From JBOGDS01 sp050743075 (GTDB taxonomy: Bacteria; Actinomycetota; Actinomycetes; Jiangellales; Jiangellaceae): a stretch of DNA of 50,630 nt. A program made the translations under genes and the position numbers. The stretch spans positions 1-50,630 of the forward strand of contig JBOGDS010000023.1 in the NCBI GenBank assembly GCA_050743075.1, read 5' to 3'. The notes beneath the pieces are model-generated. The model did no database searches and was not told where the DNA came from. It was given only the letters and a program-made list of their open reading frames with translations. Positions 16,761-25,111 of this stretch are shown here, in pieces; the stretch's first letter is position 1; the number at the start of each line of letters is the position of its first letter.

Positions 16761-17659
16761 AGGCGGGTCGGAACGACACCGTCGTGGCTGCCGGTGCCGT
16801 GGTCTGGCGACCCGGCAACGGCCACGACGGAGGGATCGAGATCTGCGTCGTGCACCGCCCGCGCTACGACGACTGGTCGCTGCCGAAGGGCAAGCTCGAC
16901 GGCCGGGAGCACGTCCTGGCCACAGCCGTCCGCGAGGTCGAGGAGGAGACCGGCCACCGGGTCGTGCTCGGCCGGCCGCTGCCGACGCAACACTACGAGG
17001 CGAACGGACTGCCCAAGCGCGTCCACTACTGGGCGGCACGAGCCGACGACCGCGCTGCCCCGTGGGAAGGCACGGACGAGGTCGACGAGATCGCGTTCCT
17101 GCCGGCTGCCGACGCGATCCGCCGGCTCACCCATGCCCGCGACGCCGAGCCGGTCAGCGCGCTGGTCGCCGGGCCGGTCCGCACGACCCCACTGGTCGTG
17201 TTCCGGCACACCAAGGCGGTTGCTCGGACGGCGTGGGACGGGCCCGACAAGGAGCGGCCGCTGACCTCCCGAGGCGCCGCACAGGCGGTCGCCCTGGCCC
17301 CGGCTTTCGCTGCCCTCGGCCTGGCTCGTGTGGTCACCAGCGACGCCCTGCGGTGCGTCGACAGCGTCCGCCCCTACGCGGAGCAGGCCGGGCTGACCGT
17401 CGACACGGAACCCGCACTCTCCGAGATCGGTCACCTCTCACAGCCCGGCAACGCCGGGAAGCTCGTGCGGTCACTGCTGGCCGACGGTGAGCCGACACTG
17501 GTCTGCTCGCACCGGCCGGTGCTGCCCGACATCGTCGCCGCAGCCACCGAACAGGTGCAGACCGACGTCCCGTCCAAGCCCTTCCGTGCCGGCGAGTTCC
17601 TCGTCCTGCACCATCGTGGCGGTGTCGTCGTCGCGGCCCAGCGCTTCCCCCTCCCGTGA
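16736..17659 (+). CDS. MutT1-like NUDIX hydrolase with histidine-phosphatase domain
   Basis: 307 residues from GTG 16736, which has a GGTGGAG site; GTG 16757 (GTGA overlap with CHAD) is an alternative. Domain 1 is NUDIX: HRPRYDDWSLPKGKLDG and REVEEETGH. Domain 2 is a histidine phosphatase: VVFRHTKAVART with RHT instead of RHG, and CSHRPVLPDI. The mycobacterial MutT1 with the same layout hydrolyses 8-oxo-(d)GTP and diadenosine polyphosphates. Context with ppk suggests links to phosphoanhydride turnover. The TGA stop is formed inside a 52-bp palindrome. Confidence 0.9.
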   Translation: MATVARPVKAGRNDTVVAAGAVVWRPGNGHDGGIEICVVHRPRYDDWSLPKGKLDGREHVLATAVREVEEETGHRVVLGRPLPTQHYEANGLPKRVHYWAARADDRAAPWEGTDEVDEIAFLPAADAIRRLTHARDAEPVSALVAGPVRTTPLVVFRHTKAVARTAWDGPDKERPLTSRGAAQAVALAPAFAALGLARVVTSDALRCVDSVRPYAEQAGLTVDTEPALSEIGHLSQPGNAGKLVRSLLADGEPTLVCSHRPVLPDIVAAATEQVQTDVPSKPFRAGEFLVLHHRGGVVVAAQRFPLP

Positions 17660-17707
17660 TCATGTCGAGTACGCACACCTTTTCCCGTGCGTACTCGACA
17701 TGATCAC
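17656..17707. repeat. 52-bp perfect palindrome (GTGATCATG ends)
   Basis: Two 21-base arms (17656-17676 and 17687-17707) are exact reverse complements around a ten-base loop. The outer GTGATCATG/CATGATCAC is shared with the other copies in this window, but the inner arm (TCGAGTACGCAC) is different. The stop codon of the MutT1-like gene (17657-17659) lies in the left arm. It may act as terminator before the pst operon. Confidence 0.85.
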
Positions 17708-17729
17708 CGGGAAGGGCTGGGCTTCGGGG

Positions 17730-17806
17730 GTTCATGTGACGGCCACCACAGCGTCCAGCTCACGACCAGTAATTGGCGGTTTGCGTTCATTGTTCGTTCA
17801 CTCCCC
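17730..17806 (+). promoter_or_regulatory. PHO box array upstream of pstS
   Basis: GTTCATTGTTC (17785-17795) is followed directly by GTTCACTCCCC (17796-17806), two 11-nt direct repeats that fit the actinobacterial PhoP-binding unit G(G/T)TCAyyy. Exactly 55 bases (five units) upstream another pair in the same register occurs: GTTCATGTGAC (17730-17740) and GGCCACCACAG (17741-17751). A -10 like hexamer TACGTT (17834-17839) lies downstream without a good -35, as expected for an activated promoter. PhoP control of pst under phosphate limitation is established in related bacteria. Confidence 0.7.
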
Positions 17807-17887
17807 GCGGGCCGCTCCGTCACCTCGGCTCCCTACGTTCGCCGTGTCACGTGGAGCATCGAGCAGGTCCCGAGGAGGACACCGAAC

Positions 17888-18871
17888 GTGAAAAGCAGCC
17901 ATGTTCGACGGCGCTTCGCGCCCCTTGCGGTCGCCAGCGCGGCCGTACTCGTCCTGGTCGCCTGCGGCGAGGGCAACGACCCGGACAACGTCGGCAGCGA
18001 AGGTGACGGCGGCAACACCGAGGAGTTGTCCGGCGAGGTCGTCATCGACGGTTCCAGCACCGTCTTCCCACTCAGCAGCGCAGCCTCCGAGCTGTTCACG
18101 GGCGAGAACCCGGGCGTCCAGGTCCCGGTCGGCCAGGCCGGCACCGGTGGCGGCTTCGAACGGTTCTGCGAAGGGCAGACTGACATCTCCGACGCGTCCC
18201 GTGCCATCGCCGACGACGAGGTCGCCCTGTGCGAAGAGGCGGGCATCACGTTCGACGAGTTCTCGATCGCCAACGACGCCCTCACGGTCGTCGTGAACGG
18301 CGAGAACGACTGGGCGACCTGCCTGACGGTCGAGCAGCTCAACGCGATCTGGGCGCCGGACTCGACGGTGAACAACTGGAGCCAGGTCGATCCGTCCTTC
18401 CCGGACCAGGAGCTCGTCCTCGCCGGACCGGGCACCGACTCCGGCACGTTCGACTACTTCACCGATGCTGTGAACGGTGAGGAGGGCGCGTCGCGGACCG
18501 ACTACGAGGCCTCCGAGGACGACAACGTCATCGTCCAGGCGGTCCAGGGGTCGCCGGGTGCCATGGGCTACTTCGGCTTCTCGTACTACGAGGAGAACCA
18601 GGACACGCTCACTGCGCTGGAGATCGACGGTGGCGCCGGCTGCATTGCGCCGAGCGCGGAGGCCGTCCAGGACGGCTCCTACGCGCCACTGGGCCGGCAG
18701 CTGTACATCTATCCGTCGGCCGAGGCGCTGGAGCGTCCCGAGGTCGAGGCGTTCGTCCGCTTCTATATCGAGAACATCGACCAGATCGTCGAGGCGGCGG
18801 CGTTCATCGGGCTCAATGACGAGCAGAAGATCACCTTGCAGGAGCAGTTCGACGCGCTCATCGGCGGCTGA
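17888..18871 (+). CDS. pstS: Phosphate ABC transporter substrate-binding lipoprotein
   Basis: 327 residues starting at GTG 17888 behind AGGAGG. A lipoprotein signal with lipobox LVAC (Cys26) anchors it outside the membrane. Phosphate-site patterns are IDGSSTVFPLSSAASELF near residue 53, GTGGGFERFCEG, and GTDSGTFDYF. It captures phosphate for PstCA/PstB. It is first in the operon behind the PHO box array. Confidence 0.95.
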   Translation: MKSSHVRRRFAPLAVASAAVLVLVACGEGNDPDNVGSEGDGGNTEELSGEVVIDGSSTVFPLSSAASELFTGENPGVQVPVGQAGTGGGFERFCEGQTDISDASRAIADDEVALCEEAGITFDEFSIANDALTVVVNGENDWATCLTVEQLNAIWAPDSTVNNWSQVDPSFPDQELVLAGPGTDSGTFDYFTDAVNGEEGASRTDYEASEDDNVIVQAVQGSPGAMGYFGFSYYEENQDTLTALEIDGGAGCIAPSAEAVQDGSYAPLGRQLYIYPSAEALERPEVEAFVRFYIENIDQIVEAAAFIGLNDEQKITLQEQFDALIGG

Positions 18872-18878
18872 CCACAGG

Positions 18879-19820
18879 GTGAGCAGCACCACCAAGGCGG
18901 CCGGCGCAGGCGTGTCCCTGCGCCGGTCGCAGCCACGCTACGGCGAGCGGGCCATCGAGGCAGTCCTGTTCGTCGCGGCCTCCATCTCGGTCCTGACGAC
19001 CATCGGGATCGTCGTGGCCATCGTCGGGCCGACGGTCGAGTTCTTCCGCGAGCCGGCGATCTCGGCGTGGGACTTCATCACCGGGACCGAGTGGACGGCT
19101 CTGTTCGGAGAGGCGCAGCGTGAGTTCGGAGTGCTGCCGCTGGTCACCGCCACGCTGACGACCACGGTCATCGCATTGCTCGTGGCCATCCCGCTCGGTC
19201 TGGGCGCGGCGATCTACCTCTCCGAGTACGCCTCGCCGCGCGCCCGCAAGGTGTTCAAGCCGATCCTGGAGGTGCTCGCCGGGATCCCGACTGTTGTCTA
19301 CGGCTTCTTCGCGCTCACGTTCGTGACACCCGAGCTGCTCCGGCCGCTGCTCGGAGTCCCGACCTTCAACATGCTGAGCGCAGGTCTCGTCATGGGTGTC
19401 ATGATCATCCCGACGGTGGCATCGCTGTCGGAGGACGCCATGTCTGCCGTGCCGCAGGCGCTGCGTGACGGCGCCTACGGCCTGGGAAGCACAAAGATGC
19501 AGGTGGCCACCAGGGTCGTGGTGCCGGCCGCGATATCGGGAATCATCGCCGCGTTCGTGCTCGGCCTGTCCCGGGCCGTCGGCGAGACGATGATCGTCGC
19601 GCTGGCGGCAGGCAACCAGGCGCGGTTCACCCTGAACCCGCTGGAGGGTGCCCAGACCATGACCGGGTACATCGCCCAGGCGGCTTCTGGTGACCAACCC
19701 ACCGGTTCGCTCGGCTACGAGTCGCTGTTCGCGGTGGCGGCACTCCTGTTCGCGATCACGGTGCTGATGAACGTCATCAGCATCCGGCTGGTCCGCAAGT
19801 ACCGCGAGGTGTACGAGTGA
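18879..19820 (+). CDS. pstC: Phosphate ABC transporter permease PstC
   Basis: 313 residues with six membrane helices and a long periplasmic N-terminal loop. The BPD-transport EAA loop reads LRDGAYGLGSTKMQVATRVVVPAAISGI. It forms the channel with PstA. Start GTG 18879 lies seven bases after the pstS stop; the stop overlaps the pstA start (GTGA). Confidence 0.94.
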   Translation: MSSTTKAAGAGVSLRRSQPRYGERAIEAVLFVAASISVLTTIGIVVAIVGPTVEFFREPAISAWDFITGTEWTALFGEAQREFGVLPLVTATLTTTVIALLVAIPLGLGAAIYLSEYASPRARKVFKPILEVLAGIPTVVYGFFALTFVTPELLRPLLGVPTFNMLSAGLVMGVMIIPTVASLSEDAMSAVPQALRDGAYGLGSTKMQVATRVVVPAAISGIIAAFVLGLSRAVGETMIVALAAGNQARFTLNPLEGAQTMTGYIAQAASGDQPTGSLGYESLFAVAALLFAITVLMNVISIRLVRKYREVYE

Positions 19821-20737
19821 CCGTCACCGAGCTGACGCCTCCGCCCTCGGCGCCGCAGCCTCCGCCGCCAGTTCTGACCGGGCGCAGCCACGAGCGCGCC
19901 CCAAAGGAGTACGGCTTCCGGGCACTACTGATGGGCTGCCTCGCGGTCGGCATTGTCTTCCTCGTCGTCCTGTTGGCATACGTGCTGCGGGAGGGCTGGC
20001 CACGGCTCGACCTCGACCTGTTCCGCAACCAGGGGTCGCAGATCAACCCGGCCACGGCCGGGGCGCAAGCTGCGATCCTCGGCACCTTGTGGCTGATGGT
20101 CGGCACTGCGTTGATCATCCTCCCGGTCGGCGTCATGGCGGCCGTCTATCTGGAGGAGTACGCGGACAAGACGAAATGGTACAACCGGCTGATCGAGCTG
20201 AACATCCAGAATCTCGCGGCGGTGCCGAGCGTGGTCTACGGCATCCTCGGGCTGGGCCTGATCGTGCGGGGTCCGTTGTCGCTCGGGCCGGTTGTACTCG
20301 CCGGGGCCATGATCCTGGCCCTGCTCGTCCTGCCGGTCGTCATCATCTCCACCCGCGAGGCGATCCGCGCCGTGCCGGACTCGTTGCGGGACGGGTCGCT
20401 GGCGCTGGGAGCGACGCGGTGGCAGACGACCTGGCGGACGGTCCTGCCGAACAGCATCCCCGGCATCGCCACCGGCTCGATCCTGGCGCTGTCGCGGGCG
20501 ATCGGCGAGGCCGCGCCGCTGGTCGTCATCGGCGTTGCCGGCTTCGTGCAGTTCAACCCGGCCAGCATCAATGACCGCTTCACGGCGCTGCCGATCCAGA
20601 TCTACAGCTATGCGAGCCGCCCGCAAGACGACTTCATCATCCTGTCCAGCGCCATGATCGTCGTGCTGCTCGCGATGTTGCTGCTGATGAACTCGGCCGC
20701 GATCTTCATCCGCAACAAGTACCAGCGGCGCTGGTGA
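19817..20737 (+). CDS. pstA: Phosphate ABC transporter permease PstA
   Basis: 306 residues, Pro-rich cytoplasmic N-terminus (TPPPSAPQPPPPV), then six membrane helices. The EAA loop is LRDGSLALGATRWQTTWRTVLP, and the Glu-containing ALSRAIGEAAPLVVIG segment typical of PstA follows. GTG start overlaps the pstC stop; its own stop overlaps the possible GTG of pstB. Confidence 0.94.
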   Translation: MTVTELTPPPSAPQPPPPVLTGRSHERAPKEYGFRALLMGCLAVGIVFLVVLLAYVLREGWPRLDLDLFRNQGSQINPATAGAQAAILGTLWLMVGTALIILPVGVMAAVYLEEYADKTKWYNRLIELNIQNLAAVPSVVYGILGLGLIVRGPLSLGPVVLAGAMILALLVLPVVIISTREAIRAVPDSLRDGSLALGATRWQTTWRTVLPNSIPGIATGSILALSRAIGEAAPLVVIGVAGFVQFNPASINDRFTALPIQIYSYASRPQDDFIILSSAMIVVLLAMLLLMNSAAIFIRNKYQRRW

Positions 20738-21666
20738 CCATGGATACTTCCGATGGCGAGAGAATCGACATGACTGCGCAGGACACGATGACCGACTCCG
20801 ACCGCCCCGAAGTCGCCGGCCCCCACCAGGTTGCACCGCCGCGCCCGGAGCACGACGCGACGCCCCGTGAACACCGGCCGCTCGACCCGCTGATCGAGGT
20901 CGAGAAGCTGAACATCTTCTACGGCGACTTCCATGCCGTCCGCGACGTCGACATGCAGATCGGCCGCAACGAGATCACCGCGCTGATCGGCCCGTCCGGC
21001 TGCGGCAAGTCCACCGTGATCCGCTGCTTCGACCGGATGAACGACCTCATCCCCACGGCCCGAGTCGAGGGAAGGGTGCTCTTCCACGGGCAAGACCTCT
21101 ATGCCAGGGAGGTCGACCCGATCGAGGTCCGCCGGCGCGTCGGCATGGTGTTCCAGAAGCCGAACCCGTTCCCGAAGTCCATCTTCGACAACGTCGCCTA
21201 CGGCCCGACCGTCACCGGGATGAAGTTGTCCAAGAAGGCCATGGCCGAGCGGGTCGAACTCGCCTTGCGCGAAGCCGCTCTCTGGGACGAGGTCAAGGAC
21301 AAGCTGGACACGAACGGGCTCTCGCTCTCCGGCGGCCAGCAACAGCGGCTGTGCATCGCCCGGGCGACCGCGACAGATCCAGAGGTCATCCTCATGGACG
21401 AGCCGTGTTCGGCACTCGACCCGATCGCGACCGCCAAGATCGAGGACCTGATGCGCGACCTGGTCAAGGACTTCACGATCATCATCGTGACCCACAACAT
21501 GCAGCAGGCCGCCCGCGTCTCCGACCGCACGGCGTTCTTCACCGCCAACGTCGACGCCAAGGGCCAACGGTTTGGCGAACTCGTCGAGTACGACCTGACC
21601 AGCAAGGTCTTCACCAACCCGGACGACCCCCGCACCGAGGACTACATCTCCGGCCGCTTCGGCTGA
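20734..21666 (+). CDS. pstB: Phosphate ABC transporter ATPase PstB
   Basis: Up to 310 residues. Walker A GPSGCGKST, signature LSGGQQQRLCIARA, Walker B VILMDEPCSALDP and H-loop VTHNMQQAARV are all intact. About 50 extra N-terminal residues precede the usual start at IEVEKLNIFYGDFHAV; ATG 20740 or ATG 20770 may be the true start. It powers phosphate import and is the last gene of pstSCAB; no phoU follows directly. Confidence 0.95.
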   Translation: MTMDTSDGERIDMTAQDTMTDSDRPEVAGPHQVAPPRPEHDATPREHRPLDPLIEVEKLNIFYGDFHAVRDVDMQIGRNEITALIGPSGCGKSTVIRCFDRMNDLIPTARVEGRVLFHGQDLYAREVDPIEVRRRVGMVFQKPNPFPKSIFDNVAYGPTVTGMKLSKKAMAERVELALREAALWDEVKDKLDTNGLSLSGGQQQRLCIARATATDPEVILMDEPCSALDPIATAKIEDLMRDLVKDFTIIIVTHNMQQAARVSDRTAFFTANVDAKGQRFGELVEYDLTSKVFTNPDDPRTEDYISGRFG

Positions 21667-21689
21667 CCGCCGCGTCCCCTCCCCTCCCG

Positions 21690-21741
21690 GTGATCATGAA
21701 GGAATTGGGGGGTTATGGCACCCTGAATCCTTCATGATCAC
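21690..21741. repeat. TGATCATGAA-type palindromic repeat (copy 2)
   Basis: 52 bp with 14-base perfect arms GTGATCATGAAGGA and TCCTTCATGATCAC. It starts 24 bases after the pstB stop and could terminate that operon. It is 47/52 identical to copy 3 at 22800, with all five differences being transitions by my count. The 109 bases to the next feature hold nothing recognisable. Confidence 0.85.
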
Positions 21742-21850
21742 TGGAGTCCGGGTTCGGGAGCTGTCCACAGGCTGGGCGTGAGCCGTCTCCGTGTGCACAG
21801 GTCGTCGCCGCGCCGTTGCCCCGCGGGATCCACGTCGGCATGGTCGGCCG

Positions 21851-22790
21851 ATGCCCCGACTTCATACACCCGGTGCCGTCGCCGAGCTCATTGCGGGCCA
21901 GGCAGGCGCGGTCGCACGCCGCCAGCTCACAGCCCTCGGCGTGAGCCACGATACGATCGAAGCACAGATTCACGCCGATCGATGGCAGAGCCCGCAGCGG
22001 GGCGTCACGTCGCCTTCACCGGGGGGCTCCCCGTGAGACCGAGATCTGGGTCGCACTCCTGCGAGCTGGTCCGGAGCGACGGCGAGCCACCAGACCGCTG
22101 CTGAGCTCGACGGCTTCTGCGACATCGTCGAACCGACCGTCCACGTCACAGTGCCGGTGTGGCGGCGAGCCGGCGGCCGGATGCGGAATCCGGGTTCACT
22201 ACGCGCACCGGCTGCCCGCGTCACGCCACCCGAGCCGGTTGCCGCCGCGAACCCGGGTCGAGGAGACCGTGCTCGACCTCGTCGACGACTCCCCGAGCTC
22301 GCGGGCGGTCGCCGGTTGGATCACGGCCGCCGTCCAACGACGACGGACGAGCCCGTCCCTCCTGGCAGCGGCACTGGCGAACCGTAAGAAGATCAGTTGG
22401 CGTGCGCTCGCTGAATCCATGATCCTCGACGTGGCCAGCGGCGCACATTCTCTCTTGGAGCTCGAGTTCCTCGGCAGCGTGGAGCGTGCCCACGCGCTTC
22501 CGACCGGCTCGCGGCAGCAGCGGCGGGTTGGCGCCCGGGTGATCTGGATCGACGTCGAGTACCTCGCATTCGCCACCCGGGTCGAGCTCGACGGCCGGGT
22601 GGGGCACGAAGGCGACGGACGGTTCCGGGATCGGCAGCGGGACAACCGCGGCACGGTCGCAGGAGCGTCGACGCTGCGTTACGGCTACGCCGAGACCTAC
22701 GGAACGCCATGCGCGGTCGCCGCGGAGATCGGCCATGTCCTCCGCGCCCGCGGCTGGGGCGGCACGCCGAAACCGTGCAACCTGGCCTGC
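21851..22790 (+). pseudogene. Decayed AbiEi/DUF559-type protein gene
   Basis: Pieces of one protein can be read in successive frames. They are an N-terminal AbiEi-like helix-turn-helix (VAELIAGQAGAVARRQLTAL), then VAFTGGLP, ETEIWVALLRAGP, SHQTAAELDGFCDIVEPTVH, HYAHRLPASRHPSR and finally RTRVEETVLDLVDD through VELDGRVGHEG to VLRARGW. At least four frame changes break it. The intact family has an antitoxin-like HTH plus a C-terminal DUF559/VSR-like nuclease-type fold. The remnant sits exactly between two copies of the same palindrome. Confidence 0.72.
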
Positions 22791-22799
22791 CCCACACCG

Positions 22800-22851
22800 G
22801 TGATCATGAAGGAATTGGAGGGCCATAGCACCCCGAATCCTTCATGATCAC
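22800..22851. repeat. TGATCATGAA-type palindromic repeat (copy 3)
   Basis: 52 bp, same arms as copy 2. It lies between the end of the decayed gene and the converging arsC stop, 13 bases away. Confidence 0.85.
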
Positions 22852-22864
22852 GGGAACGGTGGCG

Positions 22865-23509
22865 TCAGCGCTGGGCCGGGACGCCGAGCTCGTCGAGGAG
22901 GTGGCGCACCCGGCGTTCGATCTCGTCGCGGATCGGACGAACCGCGTCCAGGTCCTGGCCGGCTGGGTCGTCCAGGGTCCACTCCTCGTACCGCTTGCCC
23001 GGGAAGATCGGGCAGGCGTCGCCGCACCCCATCGTGATGATCACGTCAGCGGCGCGGACGATCTCCTCGGTCCACGGCTTCGGGAACTCGCCGGTGATGT
23101 CGATGCCGCGCTCAGCCATGGCCTCGATGGCCGCCGCGTTCAGCTCGTGGCCAGGCTCGGAACCGCCGGACCACGCGGCCGCGCTATCACCAGCCAGCCG
23201 CTGGAAGAAGCCCAGCGCCATCTGGGACCGGCCCGCATTGTGGGTGCACAGGAACAGCACCGTCGGGGTGCCGGACAGCGCCTTCCCCTCGACCTTCGAC
23301 AGCGCCCGTAGGCGCTGGCGGGCGAAGCGCTCGGCCAACAGGGGAAGGAAGTTCGGCAGGGCTGCCCGCTCGGCGAACTGGTCGTACGAGGTGTGCAGGA
23401 ACAGCTCGATCGTCTCCGTACCGAACGTGTCGGTGAATTCCCGGTGAAGCCGCTCGGCGGCGATTCTGAGGGCAAGGTTCTGGTCCAGGGACAGGTTGGT
23501 CTCGGTCAT
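22865..23509 (-). CDS. arsC: Arsenate reductase, LMW-phosphatase type with N-terminal helical domain
   Basis: 214 residues. The first 80 residues are a three-helix bundle (LALRIAAERLHREFTDTFG and FLPLLAERFARQRLRAL); the rest is a low-molecular-weight phosphatase fold with the P-loop VLFLCTHNAGRSQMA and the later MGCGDACPIFPGKRYEEW block. This layout is that of actinobacterial arsenate-mycothiol reductases, consistent with mshD nearby. It reduces arsenate to arsenite. The ATG overlaps the stop of the upstream ArsR-fusion gene (ATGA). Confidence 0.9.
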   Translation of the reverse strand: MTETNLSLDQNLALRIAAERLHREFTDTFGTETIELFLHTSYDQFAERAALPNFLPLLAERFARQRLRALSKVEGKALSGTPTVLFLCTHNAGRSQMALGFFQRLAGDSAAAWSGGSEPGHELNAAAIEAMAERGIDITGEFPKPWTEEIVRAADVIITMGCGDACPIFPGKRYEEWTLDDPAGQDLDAVRPIRDEIERRVRHLLDELGVPAQR

Positions 23510-24195
23510 GAGGTCTCCTCGGGGTTGGTCACGACGAGGGCGAGCCGGTCGACCCGCTCCTCGATCAGTGCCAGGGCGCGCTCGAACGCATCGTCGGTGC
23601 CGACCCGGACCGGGTCCGGCACCGACCAGTGCAACCTGCCCGGCACCCGCTCGCCCAACTCCTCGTGCGCGTTGTCACACACCGCGACGACGACGTCGCC
23701 GGGGCGGAGCACGGCGTCGATGTGGTTTGTACGCGCGCGCCTGAGCGGCAGCCGGTGACGATGGGCGACCGCCACCGCGGTGGGGTGTACCCGGTCGGCC
23801 GGGTGCGTGCCGGCCGAGGCTGCCGGCACCTGGCTCCGCCGGGCCCAGCTCGCAGCCGCGAACTGCGAGCGAGCGGAATTGTGCGTGCACACGAACACCA
23901 CGCGGCTTGCGGCCAGCACGTCTCGCGGTGGCGTGGCCCCGGCCAGTGCCGCCGGCACCAGCCGCACGTATGCGCGCCGACGATCCCCCTCTGAGCGAAC
24001 CCGCTCGACGACCCCGGCCTGCTCGAGCACGTTGAGGTGATGAGCGAGCAGATTGCTCGGCAGCTCGAGCGCCGCGGCGAGTTCACCTGGAGAGGCGTCA
24101 CCCAGGACCACGCGATCTACGATCGTCAACCGCGACGGGTCGCCCAGCGCGGCGTGCACCCGTGCGCGAGCAGCCAGAATCGCCGTAGCAGACAT
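23506..24195 (-). CDS. ArsR-type regulator fused to arsenate-reductase-like domain
   Basis: 229 residues from ATG 24195 (open to 24231). Residues about 1-80 are an ArsR winged helix: VHAALGDPSRLTIVDRVVLG and LPSNLLAHHLNVLEQAGVV. Residues from about 95 form a low-molecular-weight phosphatase: VVFVCTHNSARSQFAA, GTHPADRVHPTAV, and VVAVCDNAHEEL. The repressor part has no obvious CVC metal site, so sensing may occur through the phosphatase domain. It is translationally coupled to arsC. A short ATTG palindrome lies just upstream. Confidence 0.87.
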   Translation of the reverse strand: MSATAILAARARVHAALGDPSRLTIVDRVVLGDASPGELAAALELPSNLLAHHLNVLEQAGVVERVRSEGDRRRAYVRLVPAALAGATPPRDVLAASRVVFVCTHNSARSQFAAASWARRSQVPAASAGTHPADRVHPTAVAVAHRHRLPLRRARTNHIDAVLRPGDVVVAVCDNAHEELGERVPGRLHWSVPDPVRVGTDDAFERALALIEERVDRLALVVTNPEETS

Positions 24196-24200
24196 TGAGT

Positions 24201-24209
24201 CAATGATTG
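24201..24209 (-). promoter_or_regulatory. Candidate ArsR-type operator
   Basis: CAATGATTG, a nine-base palindrome, begins five bases upstream of the ArsR-fusion start codon. ArsR/SmtB proteins often bind AT-rich inverted repeats of this kind. Short, so only suggestive. Confidence 0.35.
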
Positions 24210-24258
24210 CTGAGCTATAGTGCCGTGTCAACAGCGTTAGGTCTCGGCGACCGGCGGG

Positions 24259-25065
24259 TCAGGGTTTGCGGGCCCGCACGATGGCCGCATGCATCCCGGG
24301 TGCGGCTTCGTGGGTGAACTCCACGGTCACCGTGGTGAAGCCCGCGGCGGCGAGTCCGTCGACGTACTCACGCCGGCTCAACGCACCAGCGATGCAGCCG
24401 ACGTAGCTGCCTCGCTCTGCACGCTGCGCGGGCGTCACCTCGTCGGCGGCGACGACATCGGAGATGCCGATCCGCCCGCCGGGAACGAGCACCCGGTACA
24501 TCTCGGCGAGCACCGCCCGCTTGTCGACAGACAAGTTGACGACGCAGTTGGAGATGACCACGTCGATCGAGTTCGCCGGTAGAGGAATGGACTCGATCGT
24601 GCCCTTGAGGAACTCGACATTGGTGGCACCTGCTCTCGCCGCGTTGTCACGGGCCAGGGCCAACATCTCGTCGGTCATGTCCAGGCCGAACGCGCGCCCG
24701 GATGGACCCACGCGACGCGCGGACAACAGCACGTCGATGCCGCCTCCCGAGCCAAGGTCGAGGACTCGTTCACCGGGGTGCAGCTCCGCGACTGCGGTCG
24801 GGTTGCCACACCCGAGACTGGCCAGCACCGCCGCCTCCGGCAACGCGGCCTGCTCCTGGGCGCTGTAGAGGCTGGCGCCGAACGCCTCACCTACCTCCGC
24901 CCCGCCTCCGCCGCAGCACGCCGTGTGCGCCGCTGCGGTCGGCGCGGTCGCCGTTGCACCGCATCCGCACTCGGAGCCACAGCAGTTGCCGGCGAGCCCG
25001 TGTTGTACGGCCAGGGCCGCCGCAGCGTACCGATCGCGGACGTGCTCTCGCATGGTGTCGCTCAT
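24259..25065 (-). CDS. arsM: Arsenite S-adenosylmethionine methyltransferase
   Basis: 268 residues, ATG 25065 with GGGAG six bases before. SAM motif I is VLDLGSGGGIDVLLSARRVG, preceded by the ArsM hallmark LGCGNPTAVAELHPGE. Further conserved parts are VISNCVVNLSVDK (metal-ligand Cys) and GRIGISDVV. Unusually Cys-rich stretches, CCGSECGCG and CCGGGG, lie near residues 28-60. Methylates arsenite to less or differently toxic forms, acting with the two arsenate reductases downstream. Confidence 0.92.
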   Translation of the reverse strand: MSDTMREHVRDRYAAAALAVQHGLAGNCCGSECGCGATATAPTAAAHTACCGGGGAEVGEAFGASLYSAQEQAALPEAAVLASLGCGNPTAVAELHPGERVLDLGSGGGIDVLLSARRVGPSGRAFGLDMTDEMLALARDNAARAGATNVEFLKGTIESIPLPANSIDVVISNCVVNLSVDKRAVLAEMYRVLVPGGRIGISDVVAADEVTPAQRAERGSYVGCIAGALSRREYVDGLAAAGFTTVTVEFTHEAAPGMHAAIVRARKP

Positions 25066-25111
25066 CGCTACTCCCGAGTCAGGCGAGTTGAAGCGGGTGG
25101 GGCCGACGTGT

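Noticed and set aside
22239..22847. Reading 22239-22847 as an intact gene
   Set aside because: Its product starts in the middle of a known domain, and the missing N-terminal parts are found upstream in other frames; its last residues come from the palindromic repeat.
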